Shown piece after piece: positions 6,750 to 8,791 of a DNA stretch of 8,791 nt (positions are counted from its first letter, which is position 1; each line of letters begins with the position of its first letter). Under the pieces are notes generated by a model. The model was not told where the DNA came from. It worked only from the letters and a program-made list of their open reading frames with translations, and searched no databases. The DNA is from an uncultured Lachnospiraceae bacterium. GTDB taxonomy: Bacteria > Bacillota > Clostridia > Lachnospirales > Lachnospiraceae. Location of the stretch: positions 1 to 8,791 of the forward strand of contig USJG01000095.1 in the NCBI GenBank assembly GCA_900554925.1, given 5' to 3'. A program made the translations under genes and the position numbers.

Positions 6750-8384
6750 TCATGAAATATGAAGTATTCCTGCCAGCATAATCAAAATCCTGCCGCCGGC
6801 CATCTCCTCCAGTTCTCCATCACGGAAAGCTCTACTAACAAGCAAAAGGATCACATAAGATATAATTCCCACCAAAAGGCAGACAATCATTGAAATCGTT
6901 GTTCCCATCATCGGCGCAAACACTTTATTGAGCAGCATGGCGATCACTCCGGAAATGGCGGAAGCAACGATTGTAATGGCAAAGCTTCTGATCCATTCCT
7001 GGGTATATTGGAAGCTGCGGCTGATAAGCAAAAAGCCCAACCCCGCCGTCAATACATAAAAGACAATATTGGCAATAAGCACCGCTGTGATTCCAAGCTT
7101 TGCTGTCTTTAAAAGAAGCACTAACAGGCCTGCATGCAATAAAAACCCTCCGGCTCCTATTAAAACTGCATATTTCATTCTCCTGCTTCTAGTGAGAATA
7201 TTCGTAAAAACAGTTGCAAAAACGTTAAAAACAATAACGATACTGTAAATCTGAATCCAAAGGGCTGTCTGATGCTGATCTCCCGCAAACAACAGTTCCA
7301 GAATATTTTCAGACAGTACTGCTAAAAACACAGCTGACGGTATTGCAATTACCGCACACTGATGGATTAAAATTCCCAGTTTTTCTCTGGCCGCCCTGTG
7401 ATCTTTCCTTTCAGCCAAAGCCAGAATACGACGCACAGGACTTAAGCAGATCATATTAATGATTCCGCCGATCACACCTGGCAAAACAAGGCATTTCCCA
7501 TAATATGCCCCCCACAGGATGACAGTCTCGCCAACATCATCAGCAAATAAAAATACCAGATACTGATCAAACAGCGTAAGACCGTTAAAGCAGATCCAGA
7601 ACAAAGAATAAAGTGCTCCTGTTGCCATCAGCATGCCAAAAATGTGAAGCCCTGTATCCTGGCCTTTTTGCAGTTCCCGCCCCGCCTGTCTTTTCAGTGA
7701 ATTTCTAAATATAAAATATAAAATAAGTGCATGGAGAAAGCAAAGAACCGCTGCTGATAAGATCCCTAAAGCTGCTCCCATGGCCCCATAGGCGCTGGTA
7801 TAATCTTCATTCTGCAAAAGTGCCGAAACCTTTCTGCCATATCCACGCAAAAGCGCCGCGCCTGTAAGTCCTCCAATAAACATAAATATCATGTGCAGTA
7901 TCTGCGAGTGCATAGTGGGTATGCGAGAACCGTTTCCCTGAAAATAACCTCTGAAAATTCCTGTGAGGATCAGGAAAAACATAGCCGGGGCCATCAGGGA
8001 AACAGATAGGCCTGCTAATGGCATATGCATAATCTTTTCAGCCACAAAGTGTCCCAAAAAGCCAAAAAACACACTGAAAATCAAACCTGTGCTTCCGCCC
8101 AGAATCAAGGCACTGCTTAACACCTTCTGCGCACTTTTGTACTGTTCTCTTTTTATCCGGTATTTTACCAGGATTGCAACAGCCTCCGACAATCCATAAG
8201 CCACAGTTCCTGCCAGCACCAGATATATTTCATTGGCTGCTCCAAAGTATGCAATTCCTTTATCTCCAATCAAATGCCCTAAAGGGATCCGAAAAATCAG
8301 GGCACCTGTCACGGTAAGCAGAGTAATCATTGTATAGTAGTCTTTTCTTGAGGAAGTTGTCCTTTTTTTCTCTGGTTTATTCAA
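6750..8384 (-). CDS. MATE/MVF-superfamily flippase (SpoVB/MurJ-like polysaccharide exporter)
   Basis: Integral membrane protein of 544 residues from the start chosen here. About 14 hydrophobic segments can be seen: near 18-35, 50-73, 88-116, 124-143, 162-180, 200-228, 247-275, 287-312, 337-365, 375-397, 405-425, 430-455, 467-490 and 495-518. The motif IFRGYFQGNGSRIPTMHSQ at 143-161 is the conserved loop of SpoVB/polysaccharide-flippase proteins, which move lipid-linked sugars or peptidoglycan precursors across the membrane. The first segment (FRIPLGHLIGDKGIAYFGAA, 31-50) differs from classical SpoVB, so it is probably a separate subgroup with unknown cargo. The C-terminus extends about 25 residues past the last segment. 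The start is uncertain. A TTG at 8384 follows AGGAGAAAGG and gives a basic N-terminus; a TTG at 8447 would overlap ybeY by 23 bases but has no clear binding site; an ATG at 8330 lacks one too. It is co-directional with ybeY. Confidence 0.88.
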   Translation of the reverse strand: MNKPEKKRTTSSRKDYYTMITLLTVTGALIFRIPLGHLIGDKGIAYFGAANEIYLVLAGTVAYGLSEAVAILVKYRIKREQYKSAQKVLSSALILGGSTGLIFSVFFGFLGHFVAEKIMHMPLAGLSVSLMAPAMFFLILTGIFRGYFQGNGSRIPTMHSQILHMIFMFIGGLTGAALLRGYGRKVSALLQNEDYTSAYGAMGAALGILSAAVLCFLHALILYFIFRNSLKRQAGRELQKGQDTGLHIFGMLMATGALYSLFWICFNGLTLFDQYLVFLFADDVGETVILWGAYYGKCLVLPGVIGGIINMICLSPVRRILALAERKDHRAAREKLGILIHQCAVIAIPSAVFLAVLSENILELLFAGDQHQTALWIQIYSIVIVFNVFATVFTNILTRSRRMKYAVLIGAGGFLLHAGLLVLLLKTAKLGITAVLIANIVFYVLTAGLGFLLISRSFQYTQEWIRSFAITIVASAISGVIAMLLNKVFAPMMGTTISMIVCLLVGIISYVILLLVSRAFRDGELEEMAGGRILIMLAGILHIS

Positions 8385-8395
8385 GTTTCTTTCTA

Positions 8396-8405
8396 CCTTT
8401 CTCCT
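8396..8405 (-). promoter_or_regulatory. Ribosome binding site candidate for the flippase
   Basis: AGGAGAAAGG on the - strand, just after the ybeY stop, is the best Shine-Dalgarno-like sequence ahead of the flippase. The AAAGG part lies 11 bases before a TTG at 8384, slightly long but usable. This favours the 544-residue form over the longer form overlapping ybeY. Confidence 0.45.
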
Positions 8406-8424
8406 GCCGGTGCTTCCAAATTTA

Positions 8425-8791
8425 TTAACTGTCTCTTGTAATGCCAAGTATGGAAAGTATCTCTTCCTGCTTTTGTTCCATCACATGTGCTTCTTCCTTC
8501 TCCATATGGTCATAACCGCAAAGATGAAGCATACTATGGGCGATCAGAAAAGCAAGCTCTCTTTTTGTGGAATGTCCGTACTTTTCTGCCTGCTCTTTTA
8601 CTTTATCAGCAGAAATAATAATATCTCCCAGGTTAAGCTCCCCACTTTCGGGATCAAAAAAATCAGCTTCGTCTTCTTCCGCTGCGGAAAAATCCCCCTC
8701 CTTTTCAAATGTGATCATGGGAAATGAAAGTACATCCGTAGGCGAATCCACCTGCCTGTACTGCCTGTTAAATTCCTGTATTCCCTGATCA
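8425..8791 (-). CDS. ybeY: Endoribonuclease / rRNA maturation factor YbeY (5' end outside window)
   Basis: Zinc-dependent cytoplasmic protein required in many bacteria for 16S rRNA 3'-end maturation and ribosome quality control. The last 121 codons are present and the stop is TAA at 8425-8427. The frame is open to the window edge. The stretch before the GTG at 8751 reads IQEFNRQYRQVDSPTDVLSF, the normal family sequence, so that GTG is an internal valine and the true start lies beyond 8791. The zinc site H-x3-H-x5-H is intact as HSMLHLCGYDH, histidines 85, 89 and 95 of the visible part. LGDIIIS precedes it as usual. Between the PTDVLSFP and LGDIIIS motifs is a strongly acidic loop (DFSAAEEDEADFF), common in clostridial YbeY. 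In many Firmicutes ybeY is followed by dgkA, cdd or era; here a flippase follows instead. Confidence 0.95.
   Translation of the reverse strand, partial: DQGIQEFNRQYRQVDSPTDVLSFPMITFEKEGDFSAAEEDEADFFDPESGELNLGDIIISADKVKEQAEKYGHSTKRELAFLIAHSMLHLCGYDHMEKEEAHVMEQKQEEILSILGITRDS

Noticed and set aside
6729..6767. Possible intrinsic terminator after the flippase (ATAC...GTAT arms followed by TTTCTTTTTTTT on the - strand)
   Set aside because: The T-run is good, but the stem has only four A/T-rich outer pairs and three inner pairs with an unpaired internal loop, too weak to call as a terminator.
8425..8751. A complete YbeY starting at the GTG at 8751
   Set aside because: The frame stays open upstream to the window edge and encodes conserved YbeY residues (IQEFNRQYRQ), so the GTG is an internal valine and the gene is cut by the window.
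1..8791. CRISPR array, insertion sequence, phage or defence island
   Set aside because: No regularly spaced repeats, transposase, integrase, terminal inverted repeats or defence-type domains were seen; all genes are of chromosomal housekeeping type.

Overview
The window looks like an ordinary stretch of chromosome from a low-to-moderate G+C, Gram-positive, anaerobic Clostridia bacterium, most likely a member of the Lachnospiraceae. The reasons are the lipoprotein-type PotD, the AAAGGAG-type ribosome binding sites, the style of the YbeY, flavoprotein and flippase sequences, and the gene neighbourhood. This assignment is from recognition, not from a search. No rRNA, tRNA, CRISPR array, insertion sequence, phage gene or long repeat was seen. 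No gap between genes exceeds about 70 bases, and every gene that lies wholly inside the window reads through without a frameshift.

Left side, + strand (1-1230): the last 47 codons of a PotC-type polyamine ABC transporter permease, then a complete PotD-type substrate-binding lipoprotein. This is the 3' end of a pot (spermidine/putrescine import) operon.

Rest of the window, - strand (8791 down to 1233): seven genes packed head to tail, probably one long transcription unit entering from beyond the right edge. In order of transcription they are ybeY (5' end outside the window), a 14-segment MATE/MVF-type polysaccharide or lipid-linked flippase, a 208-residue membrane-anchored protein that weakly resembles BofC, two different uncharacterised FAD proteins with overlapping reading frames (HI0933/BaiN family, then the COG2509 type), 5-formyltetrahydrofolate cyclo-ligase, and proA. 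The unit meets the pot operon tail to tail at 1231-1232. Only two bases separate the stop codons there, and a perfect 10-bp inverted repeat covers both.

How they work together: pot imports polyamines, proA makes proline and the cyclo-ligase recycles folate, so these are housekeeping functions. The less understood part is the middle of the - strand unit: flippase, anchored extracytoplasmic protein and paired flavoproteins. A flippase related to the SpoVB superfamily, a possible BofC-like protein and a weak sporulation-sigma-like promoter ahead of the latter together hint at a link to spore or envelope formation, but this is inference. I found no clear evidence of a wholly new system. The best leads are the anchored protein, its candidate promoter and the coupled flavoprotein pair.
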